Program-made: the position numbers and the translations under genes
Shown here: one piece after another, positions 28,908-38,799 of the stretch
Layout: every line of letters begins with the position of its first letter
How positions within the stretch are numbered: the stretch's first letter is position 1
From: Sphaerochaetaceae bacterium
GTDB lineage: Bacteria; Spirochaetota; Spirochaetia; Sphaerochaetales; Sphaerochaetaceae
Direction: 5' to 3'
Assembly (NCBI GenBank): GCA_028532915.1
Contig: JAQQAI010000089.1
Coordinates: 1-64,000 of the forward strand
Length of the DNA stretch: 64,000 nt
Notes under the pieces: generated by a model
Database searches by the model: none
The model's input: the letters and a program-made list of their open reading frames with translations, nothing else
What the model was told of the DNA's origin: nothing

Positions 28908-28917
28908 ACAGCTGCTC

Positions 28918-30174
28918 CTACATGATTACTTTGCGGATATCGGAAAGAAGAGACGCGAGATATGTGGTGAAACGGACACCCTGAACCCCGTCAATAACCC
29001 GGTGATCGTATGAGAGCGAGAAGGGAAGGATATTTCTCGGTACGAAACGCTCCCCGTCTGCAACCGGCTGGATACTCATTCTGGAGATTCCCAGTATGGC
29101 AACCTCAGGCGGATTGATGATAGGGGTAAATCCTGTCCCTCCGATGCCCCCTAAACTCGAGATGCTGAAAGTGGAACCTGACAGATCCTCTGTCTTGAGC
29201 TTCCGTTCTCTTGCCTTACCGCTGAGTTCTACTATCTGCTGTGCGATCTGTGTCACCGATTTCTTGTCGGCCTCTTTGATAACGGGAACGACAAGGCCTT
29301 CTTCAGTATCGACAGCTATCCCTATATTGTAATAAAATTTGTGGATGATCTTATTGTCATGTTCATCGTAGGATGCGTTGAAACGGGGGAACTTTTTCAG
29401 TGCTGTCACTACGGCCAGAACCACGAAGGGGAGTATGGAAAGAGGAAGCTGGTCATATTCTTTCTTCATTTCTTTTCTGAACTTTTCAAGTTCAGTGACA
29501 TCCGCCTGATCGAACTGAGTTACATGAGGAATGGTCTGCCACGATCTTTGAAGGTGAGGACCCGAAATCTTCTGGATACGCGAAAGTTGAACTTTCTCGA
29601 TTGTACCGTATACCGAAAAATCTTCAAGCGGGGCTCCTTGTGCCGACCGTGGAGAATCTATCATCGATTTGACGTGGTTCTGCACATCCTCTCTCAGGAT
29701 CCTGTTATGGGGACCTGTCGGGTCCACCTGACTCAAATCCACTCCAAGTTCCCGTGAATACTGACGTACTGAAGGAGTCGCATGGGACAGTGACCGATTC
29801 TGAGATGGTTCTTTGGAATCCTGGAAGGATGGAACATCTTTTTTCATTTCATGTGTCACCTTCTGCTCTTCTTTTGATCTTTCGCCGTCCGTATCGGTTC
29901 GTTCATTTGTCTTACCGGCGGTCTCCTTTTCTGTCTCCTCTACTTCGATCGAGGCCAGAAGGGAGTCTTTCGAGACAGTGTCTGCCGTCTTCACATTCAG
30001 AGTTTTGATTGTTCCTGTAAAGGGAGACGGTATATCGGTGACCGCCTTTTCACTTTCCAGAGCCACAAGGCTCTCCCCCGACTGCACGGTATCTCCTTCG
30101 GCAACATAGATTTCGATGATGGGAACATTTGAAAAACCTCCGATATCGGGTACTTTAATCTGTTTTACTGCCAT
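28918..30174 (-). CDS. aceF: Dihydrolipoyllysine acetyltransferase (E2 of pyruvate dehydrogenase)
   Basis: E2 transfers acetyl groups to CoA. The 418-residue protein has one lipoyl domain with the attachment lysine K43 (ESEKAVTDI), a Glu/Lys/Thr-rich linker, a peripheral-subunit-binding domain at about 130-168 (TPSVRQYSRELGVDLSQV), and the catalytic domain with DHRVIDGVQG near the C-terminus. A single lipoyl domain is fewer than the three of E. coli AceF. It sits 16 bases after aceE. Confidence 0.95.
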   Translation of the reverse strand: MAVKQIKVPDIGGFSNVPIIEIYVAEGDTVQSGESLVALESEKAVTDIPSPFTGTIKTLNVKTADTVSKDSLLASIEVEETEKETAGKTNERTDTDGERSKEEQKVTHEMKKDVPSFQDSKEPSQNRSLSHATPSVRQYSRELGVDLSQVDPTGPHNRILREDVQNHVKSMIDSPRSAQGAPLEDFSVYGTIEKVQLSRIQKISGPHLQRSWQTIPHVTQFDQADVTELEKFRKEMKKEYDQLPLSILPFVVLAVVTALKKFPRFNASYDEHDNKIIHKFYYNIGIAVDTEEGLVVPVIKEADKKSVTQIAQQIVELSGKARERKLKTEDLSGSTFSISSLGGIGGTGFTPIINPPEVAILGISRMSIQPVADGERFVPRNILPFSLSYDHRVIDGVQGVRFTTYLASLLSDIRKVIM

Positions 30175-30190
30175 ATTCTCTATTCCTTTA

Positions 30191-32860
30191 TCAACTCAGA
30201 CGGGGATTCGGTTTGTCTATCTCTATATGATAAGCCTCTATGGCTTCCTTTACCCGGTCGTAAGATATCTTCTGTTCATCAGCAAGTCCCTTCAGTGCCG
30301 AAAGGACGATGTAGTATCGGTCGATCTCGAAGAATTTTCTCAGCTGCTTTCTCGTATCGCTTCTTCCGAATCCGTCAGTTCCGAGGATCGTCACATGTTT
30401 TTGAGGTATCAGACGCCGGATCTGTTCACTGTAGGCTCTGATGTAATCTGTGCTGATGACGACAGGTCCTTCAAACGGTTCAAGCAGCGAAGTGAGATAC
30501 GGCACCTTCTTCTCCTCTTGAGGATGGGTGAGATTGTAACGTTCGCATTCTACCCCTTCATTGTGAAGCTGATTTACTCCCAGGATACTCCACACGGAGG
30601 CTTCCACATCGAAATCCTTTCTGAGAAGTTCTGCGGCTTCGATTACTTCAAGCAGAATCGTCCCGCTTCCCATCAGCTGTACCTGAAGAGGGTTGGACTT
30701 CTTTCCACGACTGTACAGATATGCCCCTTTGACGATCCCCTCTGATGCGCCTTTCGGCATTGCCGGGTGAGGATAATTCTCATTCATGAGTGTGATATAG
30801 TAGAATACGTTTTCACCTTTTTCATACATTCTCACCATACCGTCGTGTATCAGCGTAGCTACCTCATACGAGAATGTCGGATCGTAGGCAAGACATGTAG
30901 GGTGGGTGGATGCGATAAGAAGTCCGTGGCCGTCTTCATGCTGAAGGCCCTCACCGTTGAGCGTGGTTCTTCCCGCAGTTCCTCCCATAAGGAAACCTTT
31001 GGCTCTACTGTCTCCGGCCGCCCAGATGAAATCATCAACTCTCTGGAACCCGAACATGGAATAGAAGATATAGAACGGGATCATCGGTAATTTGTGGTTT
31101 GCGTAACTGGTTGCGGCTGCTATCCATGAGGAGATGGCGCCGGCTTCGGTTATTCCCTCTTCGAGTATCTGACCTTTTGCATCTTCTCTGTACCACATGA
31201 GTGAACTGCTGTCCTGCGGTTCGTACAGCTGTCCGGTGGGAGCATAGATTCCAAGCTGTCTGAACAATCCTTCCATGCCGAATGTTCTAGCCTCATCCGG
31301 TACGATCGGAACGATACGGTCTCCGATGTTCTTGTCTTTCACCAGTTTAGTGAGCATTCTGACGAATGCCATCGTTGTAGACAGTTCTCTCTCACGAGTG
31401 CTTTCAAACATCTGGGAAAATTCCTTGAGAGGAGGGATTTGGAGCACTTCAGTGCTCTCATCCCGGTAAGGGACAGGTCCACCCATGACTTTCCTTCTGC
31501 GGGCGATAAACTGCGCTTCATCGGATCCCTCTTCAGGTCTGATGAACGGAAGGTCCTCGAGCTGATCATCTGCTAATTTTACATGAAAATGATCTCTGAA
31601 CGCTTTAAGACTGTCAAGATCCATACTCTTCTGATTATGGGTTCCCATGGAAGCTTCTCCCGACTTGCCCATTCCGTATCCTTTTACGGTATTGAAGAGG
31701 ATGACCGTCGGTTCACCTTTATGATTCACAGCTTCACTGAATGCTCCATAGATCTTTCTCGGATCGTGTCCTCCTCTTGTGAGCTGCCAGAGTTCTTTGT
31801 CGGTTTTATCGGCTATGAGACTGTTGAGATATTCATCGTCACCGAATATCTTCTCCCGAAGATATGCCGGTCCTCTCGACTGTATGGTCTGGAATTCTCC
31901 ATCAACCATGCGGGAGAGTTTTCTGAACAGAAGACCTTTTGTATCGCGTTCGAATATGGAGTCCCACTCTGTTCCCCATATGACCTTGATCACATTCCAG
32001 CCGGCTCCCCGGAATTTTCCTTCGAGTTCCTGGATGATCTTTCCGTTTCCTCTCACAGGTCCGTCGAGACGCTGTAGATTGCAGTTGACAACACAGATGA
32101 GATTATCGAGTTTCTCTCTGGACGCAAGTGACAGAGCCCCGAGAGACTCCGGTTCGTCCGATTCCCCGTCACCCATGAAAATCCACACCTTACGATTTTT
32201 GTTCTCTTTCAGTCCTCGTGATTCAAGATATTTCATGAACCGGGCCTGATAGATTGCCATCGAAGGTCCCAATCCCATCGAGACTGTAGGAAACTGCCAG
32301 AAATTCTTCATAAGATAGGGGTGGGGATAACTCGAAAGCCCTCCGCCGTTCACTTCCTTTCTGAAGTTGTCGAGCTGTTCAGAAGTGAGTCTGCCTTCAA
32401 CAAAGGCGCGTGCGTATATTCCCGGTGCACTGTGACCCTGGAAGAAGATCAGATCGCTTCCTTCAGGATGGTTGATTCCTTTGAAGAACCAGTTGAATCC
32501 CACCTCGTAAATTGCTGAAGAGGAGGAAAATGATGCGATATGTCCTCCGATCCCTTTGGTATCCCTGTTTGCCTTCGCTACCATAGCCATGGCATTCCAT
32601 CTCACATAGGAAGCTACATCCCTTGCAATAAGAGAATCCTCTTGAGCGATTGACGCGTTCTTACCCTGTATTACGGTGTTGGTGTATGGACTTATCACCC
32701 CGGGCGAGGTGTTCACTCCCTGATTGCGTGCACTTTGAGTGAGTTCCTGCAGCAGAAAATCGGTCTTTTCAGGTCCTTCGGTTCGGATGACCCCTTCAAG
32801 TGAATCGAGCCAGTCACGTGTTTCCCCCGGATCGGGGTCATGAAATACTTGTTTACTCAT
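30191..32860 (-). CDS. aceE: Pyruvate dehydrogenase E1, homodimeric type
   Basis: AceE decarboxylates pyruvate with thiamine diphosphate and acetylates the E2 lipoyl group. The 889-residue product has the ThDP motif GDGESDEPESLG ... NCNLQRLDG, the segment HSAPGIYARAFVEGRL, and the C-terminal TDGFGRSDTRKQLRKFFEID typical of the homodimeric family. GGAGGA precedes the start. First gene of the operon, with a clear promoter about 80 bases upstream. Together with aceF and lpd it gives the cell an NADH-forming route from pyruvate to acetyl-CoA. Confidence 0.97.
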   Translation of the reverse strand: MSKQVFHDPDPGETRDWLDSLEGVIRTEGPEKTDFLLQELTQSARNQGVNTSPGVISPYTNTVIQGKNASIAQEDSLIARDVASYVRWNAMAMVAKANRDTKGIGGHIASFSSSSAIYEVGFNWFFKGINHPEGSDLIFFQGHSAPGIYARAFVEGRLTSEQLDNFRKEVNGGGLSSYPHPYLMKNFWQFPTVSMGLGPSMAIYQARFMKYLESRGLKENKNRKVWIFMGDGESDEPESLGALSLASREKLDNLICVVNCNLQRLDGPVRGNGKIIQELEGKFRGAGWNVIKVIWGTEWDSIFERDTKGLLFRKLSRMVDGEFQTIQSRGPAYLREKIFGDDEYLNSLIADKTDKELWQLTRGGHDPRKIYGAFSEAVNHKGEPTVILFNTVKGYGMGKSGEASMGTHNQKSMDLDSLKAFRDHFHVKLADDQLEDLPFIRPEEGSDEAQFIARRRKVMGGPVPYRDESTEVLQIPPLKEFSQMFESTRERELSTTMAFVRMLTKLVKDKNIGDRIVPIVPDEARTFGMEGLFRQLGIYAPTGQLYEPQDSSSLMWYREDAKGQILEEGITEAGAISSWIAAATSYANHKLPMIPFYIFYSMFGFQRVDDFIWAAGDSRAKGFLMGGTAGRTTLNGEGLQHEDGHGLLIASTHPTCLAYDPTFSYEVATLIHDGMVRMYEKGENVFYYITLMNENYPHPAMPKGASEGIVKGAYLYSRGKKSNPLQVQLMGSGTILLEVIEAAELLRKDFDVEASVWSILGVNQLHNEGVECERYNLTHPQEEKKVPYLTSLLEPFEGPVVISTDYIRAYSEQIRRLIPQKHVTILGTDGFGRSDTRKQLRKFFEIDRYYIVLSALKGLADEQKISYDRVKEAIEAYHIEIDKPNPRLS

Positions 32861-32939
32861 ACATCTCCTCCAAATGTGAGGTTGCGATCAAAAGAATCTA
32901 TGATGTCTGATGCGTAACAAATCAACTGATATATAACTC

Positions 32940-32968
32940 ATAATATCCTATCGTAATGGGTAACTCAA
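32940..32968 (-). promoter_or_regulatory. Promoter of the aceE-aceF-lpd operon
   Basis: On the minus strand TTGAGT (complement of 32963-32968), a 17-base spacer and TATTAT (complement of 32940-32945). Predicted start near 32933 leaves a leader of about 73 bases. Confidence 0.65.
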
Positions 32969-33138
32969 CATGAATCGCATTCCTCTCTTGCATCGTATGA
33001 TACCTATAACATCGGTATGATAGTCCTATGAGTCAACCGATTTTAACAAAAATTTGAGTTCGAGGATTGTGGTAATTATTTAAAAAAGAGGGAAATATAT
33101 TCTGAATATGAAATTATGCAAAACATAAATTCATTTTT

Positions 33139-33170
33139 AAAAAGGTTCTTCGAAAACGGAGAACCTTTTT
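33139..33170 (-). terminator. Terminator after secA
   Basis: AAAAAGGTTCT (33139-33149) and AGAACCTTTTT (33160-33170) form an 11-bp hairpin five bases beyond the secA stop; the run of A gives a T tract on the minus strand. Its symmetry could also stop transcription on the other strand. Confidence 0.85.
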
Positions 33171-33174
33171 CTCG

Positions 33175-35889
33175 TCATGCATCTCTTCCGTGACAGTGTT
33201 TATACTTTTTTCCACTTCCGCAGGGGCATGGTTCATTTCTACCGACTTTCTTCGTGGTTCGAACAACCTGCACACTGCCGCTGTGTCCGGCAGAAGATGA
33301 GGATGAACCTTTATTGAAGGAGGAGAGCTGCTGATGTGATTCGGTAAGCTTTCGTTCCTTCGCTCTTTTTCCTGAATTGGGGTCTTCCTGGATCTTCACA
33401 CTGATCATCAGTGAGGCGATATACTCGCGGATACTCAGAATCATCTTCTCGAAAATCTCGAAACCTTCCAGCTTGTATTCGAGCAGAGGGTTCTTCTGGG
33501 CATAGGAGCGCAACGATACCGATTCTCTCAGAGCTTCGAGCTGGTCGAGGTGGTTCTGCCATCTCATGTCTATCTGTCTCAGATAGTGGAACCTGAGAAA
33601 ATCGTTGAACATCTTCTCTCCTGTCAACTTGATTTTCTCATCGATCTTATCCTTGAGAACCGTAAAGGAGAATTCGGTGAGTTCCTGTTTGGTGGAGAGT
33701 CCGCTGTCGAGAAGGTCCTTTTCTATGTCGATATGGAATTTCCCGATGATGAACTGACAGATACCTTTGACAAGTGATTCGGTATTGTCGAACTGTTCCA
33801 GATTACCGATTCCCTCAGTCAATGTCTCTTTTATCGTATCAAGACCGCGAAAGACAAGATTTTCATCCTCAAGAATGGAATCTCTCTGCTTGTAGATGAA
33901 ATTTCTCTGTTCATTGAGCACATCGTCATATTCAAGCAGATGTTTTCTGATCTCATAGTTCTGCTCTTCAACTTTCATCTGGGCACGTTCTATGGCCCTC
34001 GAGATCATGGAATGCTCTATCGGTTCACCTCCGAGTCCGACTCTCGACAGCATCGATTTGACCGTATCGCGGGCAAACAGTCTCATGAGAGTATCATCGA
34101 GAGAAAGGAAGAAACGGGAGACACCGGGATCTCCCTGACGGCCTGACCGTCCGCGGAGCTGGTTATCGATTCGTCTCGATTCATGCCGCTCGGTTCCGAG
34201 GATATACAATCCGCCGAGGGCTTTTACTTTTTCATAACGCTCTTTCCAGACAGGGTAGACTTCCTTTTTGGCCCGTTCGATCTGTTCCCCGTCGGCATCG
34301 CTTCCCACCTTTTTCCTGATAAGAGCATCAAGAGACCCTCCGAGTTTAATATCGGTACCTCGTCCAGCCATGTTGGTTGCTATGGTGATGGCTCCCTCTG
34401 CTCCGGCATCTTCGATGATCAGGGCTTCTCTGGCATGATTTTTCGCATTGAGTACCTCATGCTTAATACCACGTTTATGAAGAAGAGAGGAGATCAGTTC
34501 CGATTTCTCGATGGAGACCGTACCAACCAGAATCGGTTGTCCGGTTTTGTGAACTTTCTCTATCTCATCACATATGGCATCATATTTGAATTTCTCATTG
34601 AGATAGACAAGGTCGTGATGATCCTCTCTCGCAACAGGCAGGTGGGTAGGGATGACTACGACATCCAGGTTGTAGATGCTGTTGAATTCTCCTGCTTCCG
34701 TATCGGCAGTTCCCGTCATACCCGATATCTTGTCGTACATCCTGAAAAAGTTCTGGAAAGTTATGGTAGCGAGGGTCTTGTTCTGTGCTGCGACTCTGAT
34801 ATGTTCCTTCGCCTCTATGGCCTGGTGCAGGCCGTCCGAATATCTGCGTCCATGAAGAACTCTTCCCGTGAATTCATCGACTATCTGGACAGTGTTGTCT
34901 GCGACGACATAATCCACATCTTTATGAAAAAGGGTATGAGCCTTCACAGCCTGGGTTACGTAGTGGACGAATTCGAAGTTCTCATCATCATACAGGGTAC
35001 CCGTTATACTGTGGTTTTTCAGAAGAAGCTGCTCGATATGATTCAGTCCCTCGTTTGTGAAGGTGACTCTTTTGTGTTTCTCGTCAATCTGATAATCACC
35101 TTCGACATCTTCATCATAATCGAGAGTCTCGGGATTCACTTCACAGGGAATCAGAGACCGGACGATCATGTCGGCTTCTTTGATTCGTTTCGTGTCGTCC
35201 TCCGCCTGCCCGCTGATGATCAGAGGAGTCCTTGCTTCATCAATCAGTATCGAGTCGATCTCATCGATGATACAGTAGTGATGCAAGGCCTGTATCTTAT
35301 CGATCCTTCTCAGTTTCATATTGTCTCTGAGGTAATCGAACCCGAATTCGTTGTTAGTTCCGTAGGTGATATCACACGAATAGGCGGCCTTCCTTCCTTC
35401 ATTGTCCATCGAACTGACGATAGCGGAGACCGTCAAACCCAGAAAGCGGTAGATAGGGCCCATCCATGAGGCATCACGTGATGCAAGATAGTCATTGACT
35501 GTGATGATGTGAACTCCGCTGCCGTCAAGTGAGTTGAGATATGCTGCAGGTACACAGGTGAGGGTCTTCCCTTCTCCGGTTTTCATTTCCAGGATGTTTC
35601 CCTGATGAAGCACGACAGCTCCCATGATCTGCTCATCATAATGCTTTTCCCTGAGGACTCTGAAGGAAGCCTCTCTGGCCAGAGCAAATGCCTCGGGCAA
35701 AAGAGAATCAAGGGATTCTCCATCTGCTCTGCGCTGACGCAGCTGCTCAGTGATGTGCGGAAACTGCTCGTCAGAGAGATTCTGAGCCCAGCTTTCTTTA
35801 TCATTCACCTTCTCTACGATAGGGGTAAGTCGTTTAATATCTTTTTCCTGTTTTGTGCCGAATAGGCGTTGTAAAAGACTTTTTGCCAT
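33175..35889 (-). CDS. secA: Preprotein translocase ATPase SecA
   Basis: SecA drives post-translational export through SecYEG. From ATG 35889 the product has 904 residues: DEAD motor NBD1 with MKTGEGKT Walker A and [21 protein letters not shown], the preprotein cross-linking domain, NBD2 with [25 protein letters not shown], the helical scaffold, and a C-terminal SEC-C zinc motif ([19 protein letters not shown]). GAGGA upstream supports this start over ATG 35910. A perfect TATAAT on the minus strand (complement of 35924-35929) lies 35 bases upstream. Divergent from murG. Confidence 0.98.
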   Translation of the reverse strand: MAKSLLQRLFGTKQEKDIKRLTPIVEKVNDKESWAQNLSDEQFPHITEQLRQRRADGESLDSLLPEAFALAREASFRVLREKHYDEQIMGAVVLHQGNILEMKTGEGKTLTCVPAAYLNSLDGSGVHIITVNDYLASRDASWMGPIYRFLGLTVSAIVSSMDNEGRKAAYSCDITYGTNNEFGFDYLRDNMKLRRIDKIQALHHYCIIDEIDSILIDEARTPLIISGQAEDDTKRIKEADMIVRSLIPCEVNPETLDYDEDVEGDYQIDEKHKRVTFTNEGLNHIEQLLLKNHSITGTLYDDENFEFVHYVTQAVKAHTLFHKDVDYVVADNTVQIVDEFTGRVLHGRRYSDGLHQAIEAKEHIRVAAQNKTLATITFQNFFRMYDKISGMTGTADTEAGEFNSIYNLDVVVIPTHLPVAREDHHDLVYLNEKFKYDAICDEIEKVHKTGQPILVGTVSIEKSELISSLLHKRGIKHEVLNAKNHAREALIIEDAGAEGAITIATNMAGRGTDIKLGGSLDALIRKKVGSDADGEQIERAKKEVYPVWKERYEKVKALGGLYILGTERHESRRIDNQLRGRSGRQGDPGVSRFFLSLDDTLMRLFARDTVKSMLSRVGLGGEPIEHSMISRAIERAQMKVEEQNYEIRKHLLEYDDVLNEQRNFIYKQRDSILEDENLVFRGLDTIKETLTEGIGNLEQFDNTESLVKGICQFIIGKFHIDIEKDLLDSGLSTKQELTEFSFTVLKDKIDEKIKLTGEKMFNDFLRFHYLRQIDMRWQNHLDQLEALRESVSLRSYAQKNPLLEYKLEGFEIFEKMILSIREYIASLMISVKIQEDPNSGKRAKERKLTESHQQLSSFNKGSSSSSAGHSGSVQVVRTTKKVGRNEPCPCGSGKKYKHCHGRDA

Positions 35890-35986
35890 TGTTGGTCCTC
35901 GCATGTCCACGTGTAGTATATAAATTATAACGATAAATATTGCGTGTGTATATCGCTTTCTTGTAGAGTATGGTCAGGAGAAACCC

Positions 35987-37084
35987 GTGACAGAAATGAA
36001 AATCTGCTATACCGGAGGGGGGACCGGAGGCCATATTTTCCCTCTCTTTTCGATTGACCGCCATATGAAGACTCTTCCTGTCCCGACAGAGAATTCATTT
36101 TACATCACATCAGAAAAAGATCAGGATAGACGGTGGCTCGAAAGCGAGGGGGTGAGATTCTACCGGATAAGGGGTGGAAAGCTCCGGCGATATTTCTCTT
36201 TTCAGAATGCTGCAGATATCTTCAACATCATTGCAGCTTTCTTCCAATCGGTGAAGATCCTGAAAATTGAGAAGCCGGTTCTTTTATTCTCCAAAGGAGG
36301 ATACGTTTCTCTCCCTCCGGTAGCAGCCGCCTATCTGCTGAGAATTCCGATTGTTGCTCATGAAAGTGATTCGACAGCTTCACTGACCAGTAAAATCGCA
36401 GTGAGAATGTGTGCAAGAATGTGTATCGCACGAGAGGAAGTGAGCCTGACGTTCCCGGATCGTCACCGTCACAAATGTGTGGTTACCGGGGTCCCTACAA
36501 CTGTCCATTTCGACCTGGAACATGCCATGAGAATCAGAAAAGAGAGGAAAAGACCTCTCATCCTGATTCTCGGGGGATCACAGGGAGCTGTTCAGATCAA
36601 CGAACTGATTTTTCCGGTGATAGATCGTCTGTTAGCCTTTGCCGACATCGTTCACCAGACGGGGGAAGGAAAGGAGAACGGAATCAGAAAAATGGGATAT
36701 ACTCAGATTCCCTTTCTACACGATAGTTATGAACAGACTCTTTATGAATCGACGGTAGTCCTTTCCCGTTCGGGAGCGACCGTGATTGCCGATCTGATCG
36801 AGATGGAGGTCCCCCCGATTCTCATCCCGATTCCCTTGAAAGCCAGCAGAGGGGATCAGCAGGACAATGCACGATACCTTCAACGTATGAAAGCTGCTGT
36901 AGTTCTTGATTCGGACACAGTCGATTCTTCTCAGGTTCTGCAGAGCCTGGAAGGACTGCTTCAGGATCCGCAGAGACTGGAGATTATGAGAGAGAACCTG
37001 CGGAAGCTGAAAGGAAAAAGAAGTGAAGAGCTGATCGCCCGTGTTATTATAGACACACTAGATGAAAAAAATGGTACCATGTAA
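35987..37084 (+). CDS. murG: UDP-GlcNAc:lipid I N-acetylglucosaminyltransferase
   Basis: MurG converts lipid I to lipid II at the inner face of the membrane. The 365-residue GT28 protein has the N-terminal CYTGGGTGGHIFP loop, the FSKGGYVSLPP motif with HESDS, the second loop ILGGSQGAVQIN, the SRSGATVIADL motif and the uridine-binding RGDQQDNARYL stretch. The GTG start is preceded by AGGAG (35976-35980). It heads the murG-cvpA-holB-HK-RR-dinG operon, apart from the main division cluster. Confidence 0.95.
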   Translation: MTEMKICYTGGGTGGHIFPLFSIDRHMKTLPVPTENSFYITSEKDQDRRWLESEGVRFYRIRGGKLRRYFSFQNAADIFNIIAAFFQSVKILKIEKPVLLFSKGGYVSLPPVAAAYLLRIPIVAHESDSTASLTSKIAVRMCARMCIAREEVSLTFPDRHRHKCVVTGVPTTVHFDLEHAMRIRKERKRPLILILGGSQGAVQINELIFPVIDRLLAFADIVHQTGEGKENGIRKMGYTQIPFLHDSYEQTLYESTVVLSRSGATVIADLIEMEVPPILIPIPLKASRGDQQDNARYLQRMKAAVVLDSDTVDSSQVLQSLEGLLQDPQRLEIMRENLRKLKGKRSEELIARVIIDTLDEKNGTM

Positions 37085-37106
37085 GGGTCAATGAGAGGAG
37101 TTCTTT

Positions 37107-37631
37107 ATGGATGTGTGGAGTTTTACTATAGGTATGTATCAATTTACAGCCGTTGATATCATTATAACTGTCCTGCTTTTCATGGGGGCCGTGCTCGGAG
37201 CTGTGAAGGGGTTTGCTCGTGAAGCCGCGACCCGCTTTGGGTTCATAATCGCGATTCTCATCGCGATGCTGTTCACTTTGTCGGCAGGTTCACTGATAGG
37301 AGAAACTTTCACTCTGCCTCCTCTGTGGTCGGCCTTTATTGCCTTCATGGTTCTTTTCATCATCGCCTATACGGTGATGCTCCTGCTTGGAGGGCTTCTC
37401 GAAAAAACTCTTGAGACGATAAAGCTGGGCTGGCTCGACTCTCTGCTCGGTCTGGTTCTCGGTGTCGTGGAGATGTTCATCGCCGTGGTATTCGTTATCT
37501 ATCTGTTTGATATGCAGCCTGTGATCGATATCTCGAAATATCTCGATACAAGCGAACTGTACCGGAGAATCATCGTTCCGATCGTACCCCGTCTGATTGA
37601 AATATTTGAAGGAGCTGTAGCTGATGTTTGA
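37107..37631 (+). CDS. CvpA-family membrane protein
   Basis: This 174-residue protein has four hydrophobic segments and the CvpA family pattern: AVDIIITVLLFMGAVLGAVKGFAREA near the N-terminus and GWLDSLLGLVLGVVEMFIAVVF. CvpA proteins are linked to envelope homeostasis; the molecular role is unsettled. GAGG upstream sets the start. It overlaps holB by 8 bases. Confidence 0.85.
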   Translation: MDVWSFTIGMYQFTAVDIIITVLLFMGAVLGAVKGFAREAATRFGFIIAILIAMLFTLSAGSLIGETFTLPPLWSAFIAFMVLFIIAYTVMLLLGGLLEKTLETIKLGWLDSLLGLVLGVVEMFIAVVFVIYLFDMQPVIDISKYLDTSELYRRIIVPIVPRLIEIFEGAVADV

Positions 37632-38799
37632 GAATTTCCTTCCATACCGGCAAGAGAACGCCACTCTCTTTCAGCAGCAGTTTGGCAGATCGAAGCAGAT
37701 AGCTCATTCTCTGCTGCTGCACGGAAGCCGTTTCACCGGCAGGATGTCTTTCGCACTTGAGATCGCGCGGATACTGTCGTGCAGGCATGACGGAAAGGAA
37801 GACTGTATTTGTCCGTCATGCAAAGAATTCAACTTCCTCACGATGTCCAACGTGGTGATCCTTTCCCATCGTGATCACAATCTCAGGATATCGGCGGCAT
37901 TCGATCTGTTCGAAAAGCTGGAGACTGAAATGTCCAGAAGAATACTGATCCGTCAAATAAGGATCATGTTGATGGCTTATCATGTGTCGTTTGCAGAGCA
38001 GTCAGATTCGAAAAAAAGTGCACAGTTTTCGAAGGCCTCCGATGTAGATATGCTGTTGAGAGATTTTCAGGATACCGAGATTCAGGATTCACTCAAACTT
38101 GCAAAAGAGCTGAAAAAGAACGTGAATTCACTGATTCAGGGAAATAGCGGGAATATCACGATAGACCAGATCAGGCAGGTTGCGAAATGGACGAGCAAGA
38201 CTTCTTTCGACAGGACATCGCGATTCATCATTCTCGAGAATATCGAATCGGCTGCCGTCGGTGCGAACAACAGTCTTCTGAAGATGCTCGAAGAGCCTGC
38301 ACCGGGGACATACATCATCCTCATAAGTGAACATCCGAACAGACTTCTGCCTACTATCCGCTCGAGAGTCCAGAGCCATCATATCGTCCCGTTGACAGTC
38401 GATGAACGAAAAAGAGTATTTGAAAACTTTTTTTTCGCAGATTATCATCATTACGACTCGATCGAACAGTTCGTCCTTTTCAAAGCCGGGCTCCCTTTAG
38501 AGCAGATTGAAAAGGCCTCACGTGATTATATCGGTTCGATCATCTCGAAAAATGCCCTTAATTCGCGTCAGCTGGGAGATATCTGTACTTTGGTTGACGA
38601 GAAAAATCATCTGGACTACTTTATATCCATGGTCGACAAAAACCTTTCGTCGCATCTGAATAAAGGAAATGTTACAGTAAATGATGTTATCAGGATTCAA
38701 ACAGCCATGAACGAGACATTTCAGAAGGGAGAGTTGTTCAATCAGCAGCGGAAAGTGCTGGTCGAGATGCTCTATTACAGGTTATTGGAAGAACTATGA
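37624..38799 (+). CDS. holB: DNA polymerase III delta' subunit-like
   Basis: The 391-residue clamp-loader AAA+ protein has the Cys cluster CRHDGKEDCICPSC of the DnaX/HolB zinc module, the segment NSLLKMLEEPAPGTYIILI, and the SRC-type motif IRSRVQ. The Walker A position reads GSRFTGRMS, with Arg where Lys is needed, as expected for a non-hydrolysing delta' rather than DnaX. The stretch between the zinc site and sensor region (about 90-165) is longer and more charged than usual. It overlaps cvpA and the histidine kinase gene. Confidence 0.87.
   Translation: MFENFLPYRQENATLFQQQFGRSKQIAHSLLLHGSRFTGRMSFALEIARILSCRHDGKEDCICPSCKEFNFLTMSNVVILSHRDHNLRISAAFDLFEKLETEMSRRILIRQIRIMLMAYHVSFAEQSDSKKSAQFSKASDVDMLLRDFQDTEIQDSLKLAKELKKNVNSLIQGNSGNITIDQIRQVAKWTSKTSFDRTSRFIILENIESAAVGANNSLLKMLEEPAPGTYIILISEHPNRLLPTIRSRVQSHHIVPLTVDERKRVFENFFFADYHHYDSIEQFVLFKAGLPLEQIEKASRDYIGSIISKNALNSRQLGDICTLVDEKNHLDYFISMVDKNLSSHLNKGNVTVNDVIRIQTAMNETFQKGELFNQQRKVLVEMLYYRLLEEL

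Larger units (their letters stand above)
32861..33174. other. 314-base intergenic region between aceE and secA
   Basis: This AT-rich gap holds the aceE leader and promoter (32940-32968, minus strand) and the secA terminator (33139-33170). No open frame with a ribosome site and no further RNA-like structure is seen in it. Confidence 0.7.

Noticed and set aside
30116-32077. Several 100-200 codon plus-strand frames opposite aceF and aceE
   Set aside because: They are antisense shadows of conserved enzyme genes, without ribosome sites or family motifs.
32969-33130. Regulatory palindrome or small RNA in the far upstream region of aceE
   Set aside because: Only short ATACC/GGTAT arms nine bases apart were found; this is expected by chance in AT-rich sequence.
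34183-35469. A 428-codon open frame on the plus strand opposite secA
   Set aside because: It lies wholly within the strongly conserved secA gene, has no ribosome site or recognisable domain, and its composition is that expected for the reverse strand of a coding region.
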